Source: Uliginosibacterium gangwonense DSM 18521 (GTDB lineage: Bacteria > Pseudomonadota > Gammaproteobacteria > Burkholderiales > Rhodocyclaceae). From it: a stretch of 64,000 bases of DNA. The DNA lies in the NCBI RefSeq assembly GCF_000373965.1, contig NZ_KB892866.1:194345-258344 (forward strand), read 5' to 3'. Positions 1 through 10,436 of this stretch are shown piece by piece. Below the pieces are notes generated by a model, which saw only the letters and a program-made list of their open reading frames with translations, made no database searches and had not been told where the DNA came from. A program made the translations under genes and the position numbers. Within the stretch, counting starts at the first letter, position 1, and each line of letters begins with the position of its first letter.

Positions 1-950
1 GCACCAATGCGAGCACGATTGCGGAGGTACGGCCACAGGTGGGCGGAATCATTGAGAAACGCCTCTTTGAAGAAGGCAGCGAAGTGAAGGCGGGGCAACC
101 CCTCTACCAGATCGCCCAGGCCACCTACCGCGCCAGCTATGAGAGCGCCGAGGCCAATGTTGTGACACTACGCTTGAAGGCCCAGCGTTATAAGGAACTG
201 GCCGCCAATGACGCCGTTGGACAGCAGGACTATGACGACATCGTGGCCTCACTCAAACAGGCGGAAGCCGCGCTGCAAACGGCCAAAATCAATCTGGACT
301 ACACCCATGTATATGCCCCCGTGGCGGGCCGAATCGGCAAATCCAGCGTTACCGTTGGTGCACTCGTCACGGCGGACCAGAGCACGGCGTTGGCCACCGT
401 GCAGCAGCTTGATCCTATCTATGTGGATGTGACGCGCTCAAGCCGTGAATTGCTGGCACTCCAGAACCAGCTCGCCAATGGCGCAATCAAGGCGGCAGGT
501 GAAAATGCCGCACGCGTGAAGCTTACGCTTGAAGATGGTAGCGAATATCCGCTGGAAGGCAAGCTGCAATTTTCGGAAATGTCGGTCAATACGAGTACGG
601 GTTCGGTGACGTTGCGTGCAATTTTCCCAAATCCGAAACATCGTCTACTGCCAGGCATGTTCGTCAAAGCCAGGCTGGTCGAAGGCATCAACGAAAAAGC
701 CATCCTCGTGCAACAAAATTACGTTTCGCATAATGCCAAGGGTAAAGCCATTGTCATTATTGTTGGTAAAGACGGCAAGGCCGAAGAGCGTGAGGTTCAG
801 ACCACCCGCTCGGTTGGCAATATGTGGCTCGTGAGCGCTGGCCTCAAAGCTGGCGACCAGCTCATCACCGGTGGTTTGCAGTACGCGCAGCCGGGCACGC
901 CAGTGCAGATTGCTTCTGCATCAGCTCCCGCTGCTCTACCCGCCAAGTAA
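1..950 (+). CDS. RND efflux periplasmic adaptor (AcrA/MexA type), 5' truncated by window
   Basis: Membrane-fusion protein linking an inner-membrane RND pump to an outer-membrane channel. The reading frame is open from base 3, so the N-terminus, including any signal peptide and lipobox, lies outside the window; about 315 residues remain of the usual 380-400. Visible parts are the end of the first lipoyl half-motif (PQVGGIIEKRLFEEGSEVKAG), a helical hairpin, the second lipoyl half (YTHVYAPVAGRIGKSSVTVGALV), and the beta-barrel and membrane-proximal regions ending in an Ala/Pro-rich tail. The pump gene starts 24 bp downstream and the outer-membrane factor follows, so this is the first visible gene of a three-gene operon. 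Substrates cannot be told from sequence. Confidence 0.93.
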   Translation, partial: TNASTIAEVRPQVGGIIEKRLFEEGSEVKAGQPLYQIAQATYRASYESAEANVVTLRLKAQRYKELAANDAVGQQDYDDIVASLKQAEAALQTAKINLDYTHVYAPVAGRIGKSSVTVGALVTADQSTALATVQQLDPIYVDVTRSSRELLALQNQLANGAIKAAGENAARVKLTLEDGSEYPLEGKLQFSEMSVNTSTGSVTLRAIFPNPKHRLLPGMFVKARLVEGINEKAILVQQNYVSHNAKGKAIVIIVGKDGKAEEREVQTTRSVGNMWLVSAGLKAGDQLITGGLQYAQPGTPVQIASASAPAALPAK

Positions 951-974
951 TCCGATTGCCAGGGAATCCAGTTC

Positions 975-3900
975 ATGTCACGTTTCTTTATTGACCGGCC
1001 GATTTTTGCCTGGGTGATTGCCATCATCATCATGATGGCTGGTGCCCTTGCGATTTTTCAACTGCCGATTGCGCAGTACCCTAACGTTGCGCCCCCCCAG
1101 GTCAGTATTTCAGCAAGCTACCCTGGTGCATCCGCCAAAACCATCGAAAACACCGTCACGCAGGTGATCGAGCAGAACATGAAGGGTATCGACGGTTTGG
1201 CCTACATGTCCTCGACCAGCGATTCACAGGGTTCGGCCTCCATCACACTGACCTTCGATGCGGGCGTCAACCCGGACATTGCCCAGGTGCAGGTGCAAAA
1301 CAAACTGCAACTGGCCACGCCGAAGTTGCCCAGCATCGTGCAAACTCAGGGCATCACTGTTGCCAAGGCCAACGCCAATTTCCTGATGGTGTTGGGCTTT
1401 GTTTCTGATGACAACAGCCTGAGCGACACGGATCTTTCGGACTACGTGTCCGCCAAGGTGCTGGACTCAATCAGTCGCGTCAAGGGCGTTGGAAGCGTGC
1501 AGTTGTTCGGTGCGCAACATGCCATGCGTATCTGGCTTGATCCGCACAAGCTCTATACCTACAAGCTTGACCCGGCAGATGTGACCAGTGCCATCAGCGC
1601 ACAGAATGCCGAAATCTCGGCCGGGCAGATTGGTGGCACGCCTTCGGTGAAGGAACAAAAGCTCAATGTCACCATCACTTCGCAATCGCTGTTGCAGACG
1701 CCCGAGGAATTTGGGGATATCCTGCTCAGAACGCAAACAGACGGCTCGACAATCTTCCTCAAGGATGTGGCACGCATCGAGATCGGCGCTGAAGACTATG
1801 GTTACATTTCGCGCTTTAACGGCAATGCAGCCGCCGGTGTGGCCGTCACCCTCACCAACGGTGCCAATGCCTTGGAGACGGCTAAACTGGTGACAAACCG
1901 TGTGCACGATCTGGCACAGTATTTCCCGAAAAACATGTCGGTAGTCAATCCGTTTGACACCACGCCGGTAGTCCGGAACTCCATCCACGAGGTGATCAAG
2001 ACACTGGCGGAAGCCATCTTGCTGGTGTTCCTGGTGATGTACTTGTTTCTGCAGAACTTCCGGGCCACACTGATCCCAACAATTGCGGTACCCGTGGTGC
2101 TGTTGGGTACCTTTGGCATCCTGTATGCATTTGGCTACTCGATCAATACATTGACCATGTTCGGTGTGGTGCTGGCTATCGGCCTCTTAGTGGATGATGC
2201 CATCGTGGTCGTGGAGAATGTCGAACGCGTAATGAGTGAGGAGGGGCTTTCGCCAAAGGATGCCACGCGCAAGTCGATGAGCCAGATTACCGGGGCCCTG
2301 GTGGGTATCGGCCTGGTGCTTTCTGCCGTGTTCGTCCCGATGGCTTTCTTTAGTGGCTCAACAGGGGTGATCTATCGCCAGTTCTCGATCACCATTGTCT
2401 CTTCAATGGCACTCTCGGTGCTGGTGGCACTCATCCTCACTCCAGCGCTGTGCGCTACGCTGCTCAAACCGGTGGAGAAAGACTACGAGCATCACCACCG
2501 TGGATTCTTCGGCTGGTTCAACCGTATCTTCAATCGCAACGCAGACCGCTATCAGGGGATGGTGGCTGGCATCCTGCGACGCAAGGGCCGTTCCGTGGTG
2601 ATCTACCTGGGCATTGTGGTGATCATGGGTTTTCTCTTTATGCGCATGCCAACGTCTTTTCTGCCTGAAGAAGACCAGGGGGTGCTCTTCGTCTCTGTAA
2701 TGCTTCCGCCGGGCTCCACCCAGGCCAGTACGCTGGAGGTGCTCAAGAAGGTGGAAAAACACTTTCTCTCTGATGAGAAAAACAGCGTGGATTCGGTGTT
2801 CGGTGTCACCGGATTCAGTTTTGCCGGCAGCGGCCAGAACACGGCCATGGTCTTCGCTCAACTCAAGGACTGGAGCCAACGCCAGCACCCCGAGCAGCAT
2901 GTGGCTGCAGTGGCGGATCGTGCCATGGGCGCGTTCGCACAGATCAATGAAGCCATGGTGTTCGCCTTCGCCCCGCCCGCTATCATGGATCTCGGCAATG
3001 CCTCGGGCTTCGACATGCAGTTACAGGATCAGGGGGGCCTGGGCCATGAGAAGCTTATGGAGGCGCGCAACATGCTTCTCGGCATGACCGCGCAGAATCC
3101 GCTACTCACCGACGTGCGCCCCAACGGCATGGATGACACTCAACAATACCGCCTGGAAGTCGACAAACGTCAGGCCGGCGCGCTGGGTCTGAGCCTCGCT
3201 TCGGTCAACGCTGCACTGTCGACAGCCTGGGGGGGCTGCTATGTCAATGACTTTCTCGACAGTGGCCGTACCAAAAAGGTTTATGTGCAAGGGGATGCGC
3301 CCTTCCGCATGCAGCCTAAAGATGTGGATCACTGGTACGTGAAAAATTCGAATGGTGACATGGTGCCCTTCTCGGCCTTCACAAATGCATCATGGATATT
3401 CGCTTCACCGCGCCTGGAACGCTACAACGGCGTCTCGTCGATGGAAATCCAGGGCTCACCAAAGGCTGGTGTGAGTTCCGGGGTGGCCATGACTGAGATG
3501 GAAAAGCTCGTCGCCAAGCTGCCCAGTGGCATCGGCTTCTCATGGACCGGGTTGTCCTATCAGGAGCGCATGGCTGGCTCGCAGGCTCCTATGCTGTATG
3601 CGTTTTCTATACTGGTGGTGTTCCTGTGCCTAGCCGCATTGTATGAAAGCTGGTCGGTGCCCTTCTCAGTGATTCTCGTGGTGCCGCTCGGTGTGCTCGG
3701 CGCCGTGCTTGCCACCACGCTACGCGGGCTCTCCAACGATGTGTATTTTCAAGTGGGCCTACTTGCCACGGTGGGTCTGGCCACTAAAAATGCAATCCTC
3801 ATCGTGGAATTCGCCAAGTCGTTGCAGGAACAAGGCTACAGCCTGATCGAAGCGACGGTGATGGCCGTGCGTATGCGTCTGCGCCCGATCCTCATGACCT

Positions 3901-4127
3901 CACTGGCTTTTGGCCTCGGTGTGCTGCCATTGGCCGTGGCAAATGGTGCAGGTTCGGGGGGGCAGAATGCCATTGGCACCGGTGTGCTGGGCGGCATGAT
4001 CGCCTCCACCGTGCTGGGGATCTTTCTGATCCCGCTGTTCTTCGTGGTCATCCGGGGCTTCTTCCCGGCCAAAACAAAAGCAGGCGAACCTGCCAATGCC
4101 GATCTGAAGCAGAGGATTCCAGAATGA
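975..4127 (+). CDS. RND multidrug efflux pump, inner-membrane permease (HAE1, AcrB/MexB type)
   Basis: Proton-driven trimeric drug exporter of 1050 residues, the normal length for the HAE1 family. It opens with the classic [17 protein letters not shown] first membrane helix. The proton-relay pair is present in TM4 ([17 protein letters not shown], Asp-Asp), and so is the matching Lys in TM10 ([15 protein letters not shown]). Two six-helix bundles are separated by large periplasmic porter/docking loops. The stop overlaps the next gene's start by 4 bp (ATGA), implying translational coupling with the outer-membrane factor. The family is known for hydrophobic and amphiphilic drug export; the particular substrates here are not predictable. 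Confidence 0.97.
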   Translation: MSRFFIDRPIFAWVIAIIIMMAGALAIFQLPIAQYPNVAPPQVSISASYPGASAKTIENTVTQVIEQNMKGIDGLAYMSSTSDSQGSASITLTFDAGVNPDIAQVQVQNKLQLATPKLPSIVQTQGITVAKANANFLMVLGFVSDDNSLSDTDLSDYVSAKVLDSISRVKGVGSVQLFGAQHAMRIWLDPHKLYTYKLDPADVTSAISAQNAEISAGQIGGTPSVKEQKLNVTITSQSLLQTPEEFGDILLRTQTDGSTIFLKDVARIEIGAEDYGYISRFNGNAAAGVAVTLTNGANALETAKLVTNRVHDLAQYFPKNMSVVNPFDTTPVVRNSIHEVIKTLAEAILLVFLVMYLFLQNFRATLIPTIAVPVVLLGTFGILYAFGYSINTLTMFGVVLAIGLLVDDAIVVVENVERVMSEEGLSPKDATRKSMSQITGALVGIGLVLSAVFVPMAFFSGSTGVIYRQFSITIVSSMALSVLVALILTPALCATLLKPVEKDYEHHHRGFFGWFNRIFNRNADRYQGMVAGILRRKGRSVVIYLGIVVIMGFLFMRMPTSFLPEEDQGVLFVSVMLPPGSTQASTLEVLKKVEKHFLSDEKNSVDSVFGVTGFSFAGSGQNTAMVFAQLKDWSQRQHPEQHVAAVADRAMGAFAQINEAMVFAFAPPAIMDLGNASGFDMQLQDQGGLGHEKLMEARNMLLGMTAQNPLLTDVRPNGMDDTQQYRLEVDKRQAGALGLSLASVNAALSTAWGGCYVNDFLDSGRTKKVYVQGDAPFRMQPKDVDHWYVKNSNGDMVPFSAFTNASWIFASPRLERYNGVSSMEIQGSPKAGVSSGVAMTEMEKLVAKLPSGIGFSWTGLSYQERMAGSQAPMLYAFSILVVFLCLAALYESWSVPFSVILVVPLGVLGAVLATTLRGLSNDVYFQVGLLATVGLATKNAILIVEFAKSLQEQGYSLIEATVMAVRMRLRPILMTSLAFGLGVLPLAVANGAGSGGQNAIGTGVLGGMIASTVLGIFLIPLFFVVIRGFFPAKTKAGEPANADLKQRIPE

Positions 4128-5545
4128 AGCAAGGTCATCTTTCGGCGGCCATCGTCGCCCTTATCCTCTCCGGCTGTAGCACAATGTTGACTCCGGCATA
4201 CGAACGCCCGGATGCGCCTGTACCGCAGAATTGGCCGACTCAAGGCAGCTATGAAGGGGCCATCTTTGAAGGCCAGACGCCAGCGATTGACACAGGTTGG
4301 AAGTATTTTATCCGCGACGAACGCCTGCGCACGCTTGTTGAGATGGCGCTCGCCAATAACCGCGATCTACGCATTGCCGCACTCAATGTTAAACGCGCCC
4401 GAGCCGCCTACGGCATCAGCCGCGCCGACGTGTTCCCCAGCATCAGCGCAACCGGTACGGCCACACACGCCAAGGGCGCCCGCGATGTAGTGGGTAACCA
4501 AGCCAGTCGCATCAGCCACAACTACAGCGCCACTTTGGGGTTTGCAAGCTACGAACTGGATTTTTTTGGCAAGATCCAGAACCAGACCGATGCCTCGTAT
4601 GAGGCTTGGCTACAGCTTGCCGAAACACGTGATGCCTCCCAGATCAGCCTGATTGCACAAGTGATCAGCGGATTTTTGAATCTTGCCGCAGACAAAGAAC
4701 GTCTGAAGCTCGCACAGGATACATTTACAAGCTTGGAGGACAGCCTTCGCCTAACACTTAAACGTCATGAGTTGAAGGTTAGCTCGCAGATTGACGTAAC
4801 CTCCGCGCAGGCAAGCCTTGAAGCAGCCCGTGTAGACATTGCCAACTACAGAACCGCTGTGGCACAGGACGAAAATGCTCTGGCGTTACTCATTGGAGCG
4901 CCGGTACCTGCCCACCTCCATCCACCGCTTGGTCTCTTTGACGATGCAACGATTCTGGAGGAAGTCCCGACCGGGCTGAGTTCCGACATTCTCCTGCGCC
5001 GACCGGACCTGCGCGCTGACGAACACGCACTGAAGGCTGCAAACGCCAACATTGGCGCAGCGCGTGCAGCATTTTTCCCGAGCATCACACTCACTGCCAA
5101 TGTAGGTACGGCAAGTACCGAACTCGGGCGACTTTTCAATGCGGGCAACGGCACTTGGACTTTCGCACCTCAGATCAATCTGCCAATCTTCGCCGGTGGC
5201 CGCTTGCAGTCTTCACTGGATCAAGCCAAAGTCTCCCGCGAAATCCAGATAGCTACCTATGAGAAGGACGTGCAGACAGCATTCCGCGAAGTGGCTGACG
5301 CGCTGGCCCAGCGTGGCACCGCAGATGATGTTTTACAAGCTCAGCAAGCGCAGACGGATGCCTACGAAAAGAGCTACAAGCTTGCCCGGCTTCGCTACAA
5401 AAATGGGGTCGACAGTTATCTCTCGATGCTCGTTTATCAACGCTCCTACTATGCTGCGCAACTTTCACTGCTAAGCACAAGGCTTTCTCGGCAGACCAAT
5501 CTGGTCACTCTCTACAAAGCACTCGGAGGCGGTGTGAGTGAATGA
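4124..5545 (+). CDS. RND efflux outer-membrane factor lipoprotein (OprM/NodT family)
   Basis: Trimeric TolC-like exit duct of 473 residues. The first 18 residues form a lipoprotein signal peptide with lipobox LSGC (Cys18), as in OprM/CusC-type factors. The body shows two OEP repeats: long alpha-helical segments with the typical '[20 protein letters not shown]' and '[20 protein letters not shown]' entries into beta strands. The start codon overlaps the stop of the pump gene by 4 bp. This completes an adaptor-pump-duct operon. A 9-bp hairpin lies about 75 bp after the stop. Confidence 0.96.
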   Translation: MKQGHLSAAIVALILSGCSTMLTPAYERPDAPVPQNWPTQGSYEGAIFEGQTPAIDTGWKYFIRDERLRTLVEMALANNRDLRIAALNVKRARAAYGISRADVFPSISATGTATHAKGARDVVGNQASRISHNYSATLGFASYELDFFGKIQNQTDASYEAWLQLAETRDASQISLIAQVISGFLNLAADKERLKLAQDTFTSLEDSLRLTLKRHELKVSSQIDVTSAQASLEAARVDIANYRTAVAQDENALALLIGAPVPAHLHPPLGLFDDATILEEVPTGLSSDILLRRPDLRADEHALKAANANIGAARAAFFPSITLTANVGTASTELGRLFNAGNGTWTFAPQINLPIFAGGRLQSSLDQAKVSREIQIATYEKDVQTAFREVADALAQRGTADDVLQAQQAQTDAYEKSYKLARLRYKNGVDSYLSMLVYQRSYYAAQLSLLSTRLSRQTNLVTLYKALGGGVSE

Positions 5546-5618
5546 CAGCCGCCCGTAAAGACATCCACCCCAGCTATTCTATGCATCTAAAATTGAAATG
5601 TGGGGCATAACCAATTCT

Positions 5619-5648
5619 GCAGAGGCGTATTTTATAATGCGCCTCTGC
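5619..5648. terminator. Hairpin between convergent efflux operon and MBL gene
   Basis: The arms GCAGAGGCG (5619-5627) and CGCCTCTGC (5640-5648) are perfectly complementary around an A/T-rich 12-nt loop. The hairpin lies in the 168-bp space between two convergent genes, where a bidirectional terminator is expected. Neither side has a clear T-run, so intrinsic termination is uncertain. Confidence 0.45.
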
Positions 5649-5713
5649 TAGAAATATTGATTCGTGGTTGGATGCGTTGCTTGTCGTGTTGCCCTAATTG
5701 CATAGGGCAAAAC

Positions 5714-6601
5714 TCACCACTGCATTTCACCCTTGTTGACCTTGGCGCCAATGTCCAGTGCGATGCCGAGTCCCGCACCCGGGTATGCTTTTTTCATGGC
5801 TTCGATCAGTTCGGTGCCGTTCTTAGCCTTGGCGGATTCGGTGTCAAAGCGGTGCAGATATTCACGTGTATATTGCACAGTGCTGATATCCAGTGCCGTA
5901 CCCGGCGCACTATGGCCTGGTACAACGGTTAAAGGCTTGAGTGCTTCGATCTCGTCAAGTTGCGCGAACCAGGCTTGGTGCTCGGCAGGCTTTTGCGTGT
6001 CAGCGGTCCAGACATGCAGGTTGCCGAAAATGGCGATGTTGCCGACCACAGCCTTGATGGAGGGAATCCAGGTGTAAGGGCGATGAGCCAATACTCCGGT
6101 CGTGCCGCGCACTTCGATGGTTTCGCCATCTACCATCAGCGTATTGCCCTTCAATTCGTCCGGAATAATCGGTTGATGTGGTGCATTGGCGCCCATCTTC
6201 GGTGCCCAAAAGGCTAGCTTCCCAGCGAGTTTGGTCTGGATCTTCTCGCGTACAGCAGGGGTTGTAACGACTTGGGCTTGAGGAAACAGGTCCTTGAGTA
6301 CCTCTGCGCCAAAGTAGAAATCAGGATCGGCATTGCTGATGAAAATGGTTTTGAGTGTTTTGCCACTGTCGAGCACATTGGCAGCAACGCGCAGGGCATC
6401 GGCACGGGTGAAACCACTATCGATCACGACCGCTTCAGTCTTTCCGCTGATCACCACGGCGTTTACGTTGAAACTATTGCCATCGGCGTTGTACACCTTA
6501 AGCGTCAATGGCGCAGTCTGCGCACTGGCGCTTGAGGTTGCGACGATGCCCAGGGCTAGGGTGGGAACGAGAAGGCGGCTGATTTGCTTGAGGCTGAACA
6601 T
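5714..6601 (-). CDS. Periplasmic metallo-beta-lactamase-fold protein with altered metal motif
   Basis: A 295-residue protein with a Sec signal peptide (about residues 1-27, ending ASAQ). The fold is recognisable from the strand 'AVVIDSGF' (about 57-64), the segment 'ISNADPDFYFGAEVL' (88-102) where the family normally has HxHxDH, and 'VVPGHSAPG' (226-234). Here the two first histidines are replaced (N90-A-D92-P-D94-F), so only Asp94 and later His residues could bind metal. Active variants with NADPD-like motifs may form a separate subfamily, so loss of catalysis is an inference. AAGGAG lies 7 nt before the ATG. It is divergent from a LysR gene across 110 bp, suggesting control by that regulator. 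The substrate is unknown. Confidence 0.85.
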   Translation of the reverse strand: MFSLKQISRLLVPTLALGIVATSSASAQTAPLTLKVYNADGNSFNVNAVVISGKTEAVVIDSGFTRADALRVAANVLDSGKTLKTIFISNADPDFYFGAEVLKDLFPQAQVVTTPAVREKIQTKLAGKLAFWAPKMGANAPHQPIIPDELKGNTLMVDGETIEVRGTTGVLAHRPYTWIPSIKAVVGNIAIFGNLHVWTADTQKPAEHQAWFAQLDEIEALKPLTVVPGHSAPGTALDISTVQYTREYLHRFDTESAKAKNGTELIEAMKKAYPGAGLGIALDIGAKVNKGEMQW

Positions 6602-6711
6602 GTGGATCTCCTTGAAACAGTGAGTGGGCTTGCGATAGGAGGTACTTTATGTTTTGCGATTGGATAGATAAAGTTCGTTATAGTTGATTATTTTTTGCGT
6701 GGATCGATGCA
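6602..6711. promoter_or_regulatory. Divergent promoter region, MBL gene / LysR regulator
   Basis: This 110-bp A+T-rich spacer holds the promoters of both divergent genes. LysR regulators usually bind such spacers and control the neighbour. I see short A/T-rich dyads (for example around GATTGGATAGATAAAGTTCG) but no unambiguous T-N11-A site, so no exact operator is marked. Confidence 0.5.
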
Positions 6712-7644
6712 ATGGACCGTTTAACCGCTGTACGTGTATTTGTAGAGGTCGCCGATCTGGGAGGGCTCACGCCAGCGGCAGAGCGCTTGGACATGTCTAC
6801 CGCAATGGTGAGTCGTTACCTGGCGGCAATCGAAGAGTGGTTTGGGGCGCGACTGTTGCACCGTACCACACGCAAGGTAAGCCTTACGGATGCGGGGTTT
6901 GCCGCTTTACCCGCCTGCCGACAAATGTTGGATATCGCGGAAGAAGCCCAACACATTGCAGCGGAGCGTAGTCGTGAGCCTGCCGGAGTGTTGCGTGTCA
7001 CCAGCTCAGGTTCATTTGCTGATGCGCAACTGACCTCTGCCCTGGTGGATTTCCAGCAACAACACCCGCAGGTCGAAGTTATGCTGTCGGTGGGCGACAG
7101 GGCGGCGGATTTGGTCGGCGAGCGGGTTGATCTGGCCGTGCGCATCACCAATACGCTTGACCCCACCATGATCACACGCCCATTGGCGCTATGCCGCTCC
7201 GTACTGTGTGCGTCCCCCGCATACCTGCAGCGCCACGGCTCGCCCCGCAGCGTGGAGGACCTTCACAACTATCGCTGCATTGCACACGCGTTCGGGATCG
7301 GCAAACAGTACCGTTTTACACGTGGGCAGGAGACGATTGAAGTCCCAGTGAATTGGAGCTTTCACACCAACGAGACAGCCGTTCTCCGCCGTGCGGTATT
7401 GTCCGGCGCAGGCATCGGCATGCTGCCCACCTACTATGTGGGGGGGGATTTGCAGCAAGGCGATCTCATTCAAATCTTGCCAGCAGAAGAACCGGAGATT
7501 CTGGGCATCCATGCCATCTATCTATCCCGCCAACATCAACCGCTCGCGTTACGGCTGCTCGTGGACTTTCTTGCTGAGCGTTTTGGCGGGCCTGTGCCGA
7601 TATGGGATCTGGCGCTATCACTCTCTCAAAGAGTGGGCATGTGA
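6712..7644 (+). CDS. LysR-family transcriptional regulator
   Basis: A 310-residue regulator. The N-terminal winged helix-turn-helix covers about residues 1-60 (MDRLTAVRVFVEVADLGGLT, then TPAAERLDMSTAMVSRYLAAIE). It is followed by a periplasmic-binding-protein-like effector domain with the typical 'GVLRVTSSGSFADAQL' linker strand and 'DLAVRITN' motif, close to the DsdC/CrgA-like LTTR subgroup that often senses small aromatic or quinone-type compounds. It is divergent from the MBL-fold gene, which is its likely target. The effector is unknown. Confidence 0.93.
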   Translation: MDRLTAVRVFVEVADLGGLTPAAERLDMSTAMVSRYLAAIEEWFGARLLHRTTRKVSLTDAGFAALPACRQMLDIAEEAQHIAAERSREPAGVLRVTSSGSFADAQLTSALVDFQQQHPQVEVMLSVGDRAADLVGERVDLAVRITNTLDPTMITRPLALCRSVLCASPAYLQRHGSPRSVEDLHNYRCIAHAFGIGKQYRFTRGQETIEVPVNWSFHTNETAVLRRAVLSGAGIGMLPTYYVGGDLQQGDLIQILPAEEPEILGIHAIYLSRQHQPLALRLLVDFLAERFGGPVPIWDLALSLSQRVGM

Positions 7645-8060
7645 TCTTATTGCTATAAGCCTGCCAACTCATCTGCCCCCAATCAAGCACAGAATGCGGT
7701 CATGACATATCGCTTGTCAAACCTCTATCGCTATCAGTTTTGTATATTTTGGAACAGAAAGATGAGCGATTGGATCAGCTCAATCTGTATTGAGGCGAAG
7801 CCGCCAGTGGCGGCGCAAGAATAGGGGCCGCGTTAGCGACCCGGCCAGCAGCTTTGAGCGGCCCACATAATGAAGGCCCCCGGTTTTGCCGGGGGATTGT
7901 TACTCGATAGATTTGCCGTACGCAGACATCTCGGTATTAGCTGCTATTGATGGTATTTCAGACAATTGCAGCAGATATTTCTTTGGGATACGTTCTGTAC
8001 AAATGGTTTAGGTCCAGCAGATCGATCCGCAGAAGCTGTACGACCCACTGGAACCAAGCC
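7645..8060. other. Intergenic stretch with clustered hairpins
   Basis: No gene is supported here. The left half is A/T-rich; 7800-7895 carries three consecutive stem-forming segments: GCCGCC/GGCGGC (7800-7805/7809-7814), GGGCCGC/GCGGCCC (7825-7831/7858-7864), and the terminator-like stem at 7877-7895. Such a string could be an sRNA with its terminator, a decayed repeat, or simply the 3' end of the LysR transcript. Confidence 0.5.
7877..7898 (+). terminator. Terminator-like hairpin downstream of LysR gene
   Basis: CCCCCGG-TTTTG-CCGGGGG forms a perfect 7-bp G+C stem with a 5-nt loop, followed by ATTGTT, a weak T tract. It is 230 bp downstream of the LysR stop and upstream of a convergent esterase gene. 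Confidence 0.55.
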
Positions 8061-9002
8061 TCAGAACCGGTCGAAGAATGTCTTGATTTCCTTGGCTGCG
8101 AAAGCGGGTGGCCAATGGCCACCGTCGTTATAGCCGCACCAAGCCACCGGATACTTGGAATTACAGCCTTGATACTCCACGCAGCCATTTGTCCCAATCG
8201 CGCGGGTGGTGGTCGTGCAGCTGTTCTTGGCGATATATTTGTCGCGCGCTTCCTCGCCATATTGGTAGCCCACCACCGAATCTACCTTGGAGTGCAGCAA
8301 GATGGCAGCAACTTTGTTTTGTGAGTTGCCACAACCGCTCCACAGCGAACCCGACATCGGCGCCACGGCACGGAATGTGTTGCCCATCTCACAACCGATG
8401 GCATTGGACATCATGCCACCAAAGCTGAAGCCAGTTGCGTAAATGCGCGAGGTATCCAGACACAAACCATTTTTAAGTTGGTCTACCATGGCTTGCACAA
8501 AGTGGATGTCACGGTTATTGGGGTTGGCCCAACCGCTGTCGAGCCCATTGGGCGCAACAAAGATCGCGCTATCGCCGTAGAGTTCCTTCAGGCCATAAAA
8601 GGGTTTTTGGCTCGCCCAAGAATTGCCGTTATACACGTCCGTCGCTTGTCCTCCCCTCCAATGCAACCCGACCACCAGTGGGTAAGCTTTCTTCGGATTG
8701 TAGTTGGCGGGCACGCTGACCAAAAACTCCCGACTCAAGCCATCGGAGGTCAGAGTGTACTTACCATTGGCAAACAAGGTTGTCGAACTGCAGCCTTTGC
8801 TAGACACGGCGGACACTGCCGAGATGCTTGCGGTATTGTTGCTGGAGGACGATGCGCTCTCTAGTGAAGATGTGTTGTTCGATAAGGCAGTACTGTTCGT
8901 GGAAGCCGAGCTTGTGTCGCTTGTGCCACCACCGCAGCCGGTTGCAAGGATAGCCATTGCGAAAACCAAGGGCACCGACCGGAAAAGAGAAGTTGAAATC
9001 AT
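8061..9002 (-). CDS. Secreted CE1-type esterase lipoprotein (feruloyl / acetylxylan esterase-like), copy A
   Basis: A 313-residue alpha/beta hydrolase of the PHB-depolymerase/CE1 family. Lipobox ATGC (Cys23) is followed by a Ser/Thr/Asn-rich linker (24-68), which would tether the enzyme to a membrane. The catalytic triad can be read as Ser193 in GFSFGG, Asp241 in HSKVDSV and His296 in GGHWPPAF. Several Cys residues suggest disulfides. AGGAG lies about 10 nt before the ATG. In this setting, next to GH30, GH62 and GH10 genes, it most likely removes ferulate or acetate from xylan; which of the two cannot be decided. It is strikingly similar to the gene at 15320-16225. Confidence 0.9.
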   Translation of the reverse strand: MISTSLFRSVPLVFAMAILATGCGGGTSDTSSASTNSTALSNNTSSLESASSSSNNTASISAVSAVSSKGCSSTTLFANGKYTLTSDGLSREFLVSVPANYNPKKAYPLVVGLHWRGGQATDVYNGNSWASQKPFYGLKELYGDSAIFVAPNGLDSGWANPNNRDIHFVQAMVDQLKNGLCLDTSRIYATGFSFGGMMSNAIGCEMGNTFRAVAPMSGSLWSGCGNSQNKVAAILLHSKVDSVVGYQYGEEARDKYIAKNSCTTTTRAIGTNGCVEYQGCNSKYPVAWCGYNDGGHWPPAFAAKEIKTFFDRF

Positions 9003-9036
9003 GATAATAAGCTCCTAGTCAAAAAAAATCTTGAGA

Positions 9037-9110
9037 TCTATCCGCACATATTATGGATTGGCAAAAACTTAAGAATGAAAGTACAACTGGCATAGAAATA
9101 TGCGGATAGA
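9037..9110. repeat. 10-bp inverted repeat between esterase A and GH30 gene
   Basis: TCTATCCGCA (9037-9046) and TGCGGATAGA (9101-9110) are perfect inverted copies 54 bp apart, lying between the GH30 stop and the esterase start. They may be paired regulator half-sites for the esterase promoter or the stem of an RNA structure. No other copy was noticed. Confidence 0.45.
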
Positions 9111-9117
9111 CGATTGA

Positions 9118-10416
9118 TTACTGTACGTAAGTGGTAACACTCATCGCTGGCAACTTGGCCGTAAAGGCATTTCCACTTACAGTGATCGGGCTTTGTTGTA
9201 CAAATCGCCCACTACCACTGGTTTGATAAGGAATCAACGAAGTAATAGTTTTGTTTTTGATCAGGACAGGCTGGCTGACTGAGTAATTGTTGGCATTAAT
9301 CATCACCAGCACGTAATGACTGCTCCCTGCATAAGCTGATAAATACACACCGCTCGCAGGTTGAGCTGTTGCGTCATAACGTGCATACCCAGGACGAATA
9401 TAGCGAGAGAAGTGCTGAACACCCGTGCCAAAATAGGTCGGGTTGTTGCTGTTGTCGATCAACCCGGTTGGCTGGCTATCGTTGGAGTTGACCAACCACC
9501 ACCAAACATACGCATTGTACTGTCCGACCACCATGGAGTTGTGGATTTCAGTCGCGGCAGCAACAGCATCGGCCAGATTAGTGCTCCAAGCACTGGCAGT
9601 AGCAGTTTTTGCCGTTGAATCCAAATAGTGCTCAGTCATCCAGAGTTCTTTGCCTTTGCTCTTGGCCAAGGTCGGGTAGCTTGGTTTGCTTCCGTATAAG
9701 TGCCCACCGATGATGGAGATGTTGGTCGCGGCACTCACGTTGTTAAGCGCCGCAGCAGACATGTTCGGGTTGAAATTTAAGGATTCCGGCATCATCAGTT
9801 TGACCGTAGATCCTGAAATGGCGCGGGCACCGTAGTTGGCAGCCCAAGTTGCTAACTGATCTGCCGACCACAAACACGATTCATAGTTCTGTGGATCCCA
9901 ATCTGGCTCATTTTGTATAGATATCGCGTACAAATTGACGCCTTTTGTTTTTGCGTAACTGATATAAGACTTCAGGTAATTCGCATAGTCTCCGTAACTC
10001 GATGTCGCCAAGTTGCCGCTCCACAGTTTGTTGGAGCGGTTATCGTTTCCCACTTTCATGCTCACTGGCGGCGTCCATGGCGTTGCAAAAACAATCGCCC
10101 CCAGGTCCTGCGCTGCTTTGCCGTTTGTCAGCTCCGCATTCCATGCAGAGGTATCAGCTGTTTGTGACGAACTATTCCAAGTGGCTGGCGCAATGCGTAA
10201 GCGCATGATACTCAATCCCAGGCTGCCACTATCTGTTCCATACAATTTTTTGACCCGAGCTGAAGTCATCACTCCATTCCAGGCTTCCGACCCCCCAAAG
10301 CCACGAATCGTCTGTCCTACTTTTGCGTAATCAACTTCCGCTGTCGTAGCACCCCACGCAAATAGTGGTGTCAGGCACAAAAGCACAGGAAAAATTTTCT
10401 TTTTGAATTTGAACAT
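9118..10416 (-). CDS. GH30 (subfamily 8-like) glucuronoxylanase, secreted
   Basis: Endo-1,4-beta-xylanase that in this subfamily cuts xylan next to methylglucuronic acid side groups. It is 432 residues from the ATG at 10416, chosen because GGAG sits 6 nt upstream; TTG or ATG codons slightly upstream are possible. A signal peptide covers about residues 1-22. The start of the barrel is 'VGQTIRGFGGSEAWNG'. The acid/base is Glu170 in SIQNEPDW and the nucleophile Glu262 in ELWMTEHY; their spacing fits the family. The last 110 residues form the side beta domain (VWWWLVNSN…AGSSHYVLVMINANN). No carbohydrate-binding module is seen. The promoter carries an 18-bp palindrome. Confidence 0.93.
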   Translation of the reverse strand: MFKFKKKIFPVLLCLTPLFAWGATTAEVDYAKVGQTIRGFGGSEAWNGVMTSARVKKLYGTDSGSLGLSIMRLRIAPATWNSSSQTADTSAWNAELTNGKAAQDLGAIVFATPWTPPVSMKVGNDNRSNKLWSGNLATSSYGDYANYLKSYISYAKTKGVNLYAISIQNEPDWDPQNYESCLWSADQLATWAANYGARAISGSTVKLMMPESLNFNPNMSAAALNNVSAATNISIIGGHLYGSKPSYPTLAKSKGKELWMTEHYLDSTAKTATASAWSTNLADAVAAATEIHNSMVVGQYNAYVWWWLVNSNDSQPTGLIDNSNNPTYFGTGVQHFSRYIRPGYARYDATAQPASGVYLSAYAGSSHYVLVMINANNYSVSQPVLIKNKTITSLIPYQTSGSGRFVQQSPITVSGNAFTAKLPAMSVTTYVQ

Positions 10417-10436
10417 CATGCACTCCATCTTCAATG

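Noticed and set aside
8478..8864. 128-codon plus-strand frame opposite esterase A
   Set aside because: Antisense shadow; the minus strand holds the lipobox and full catalytic triad.
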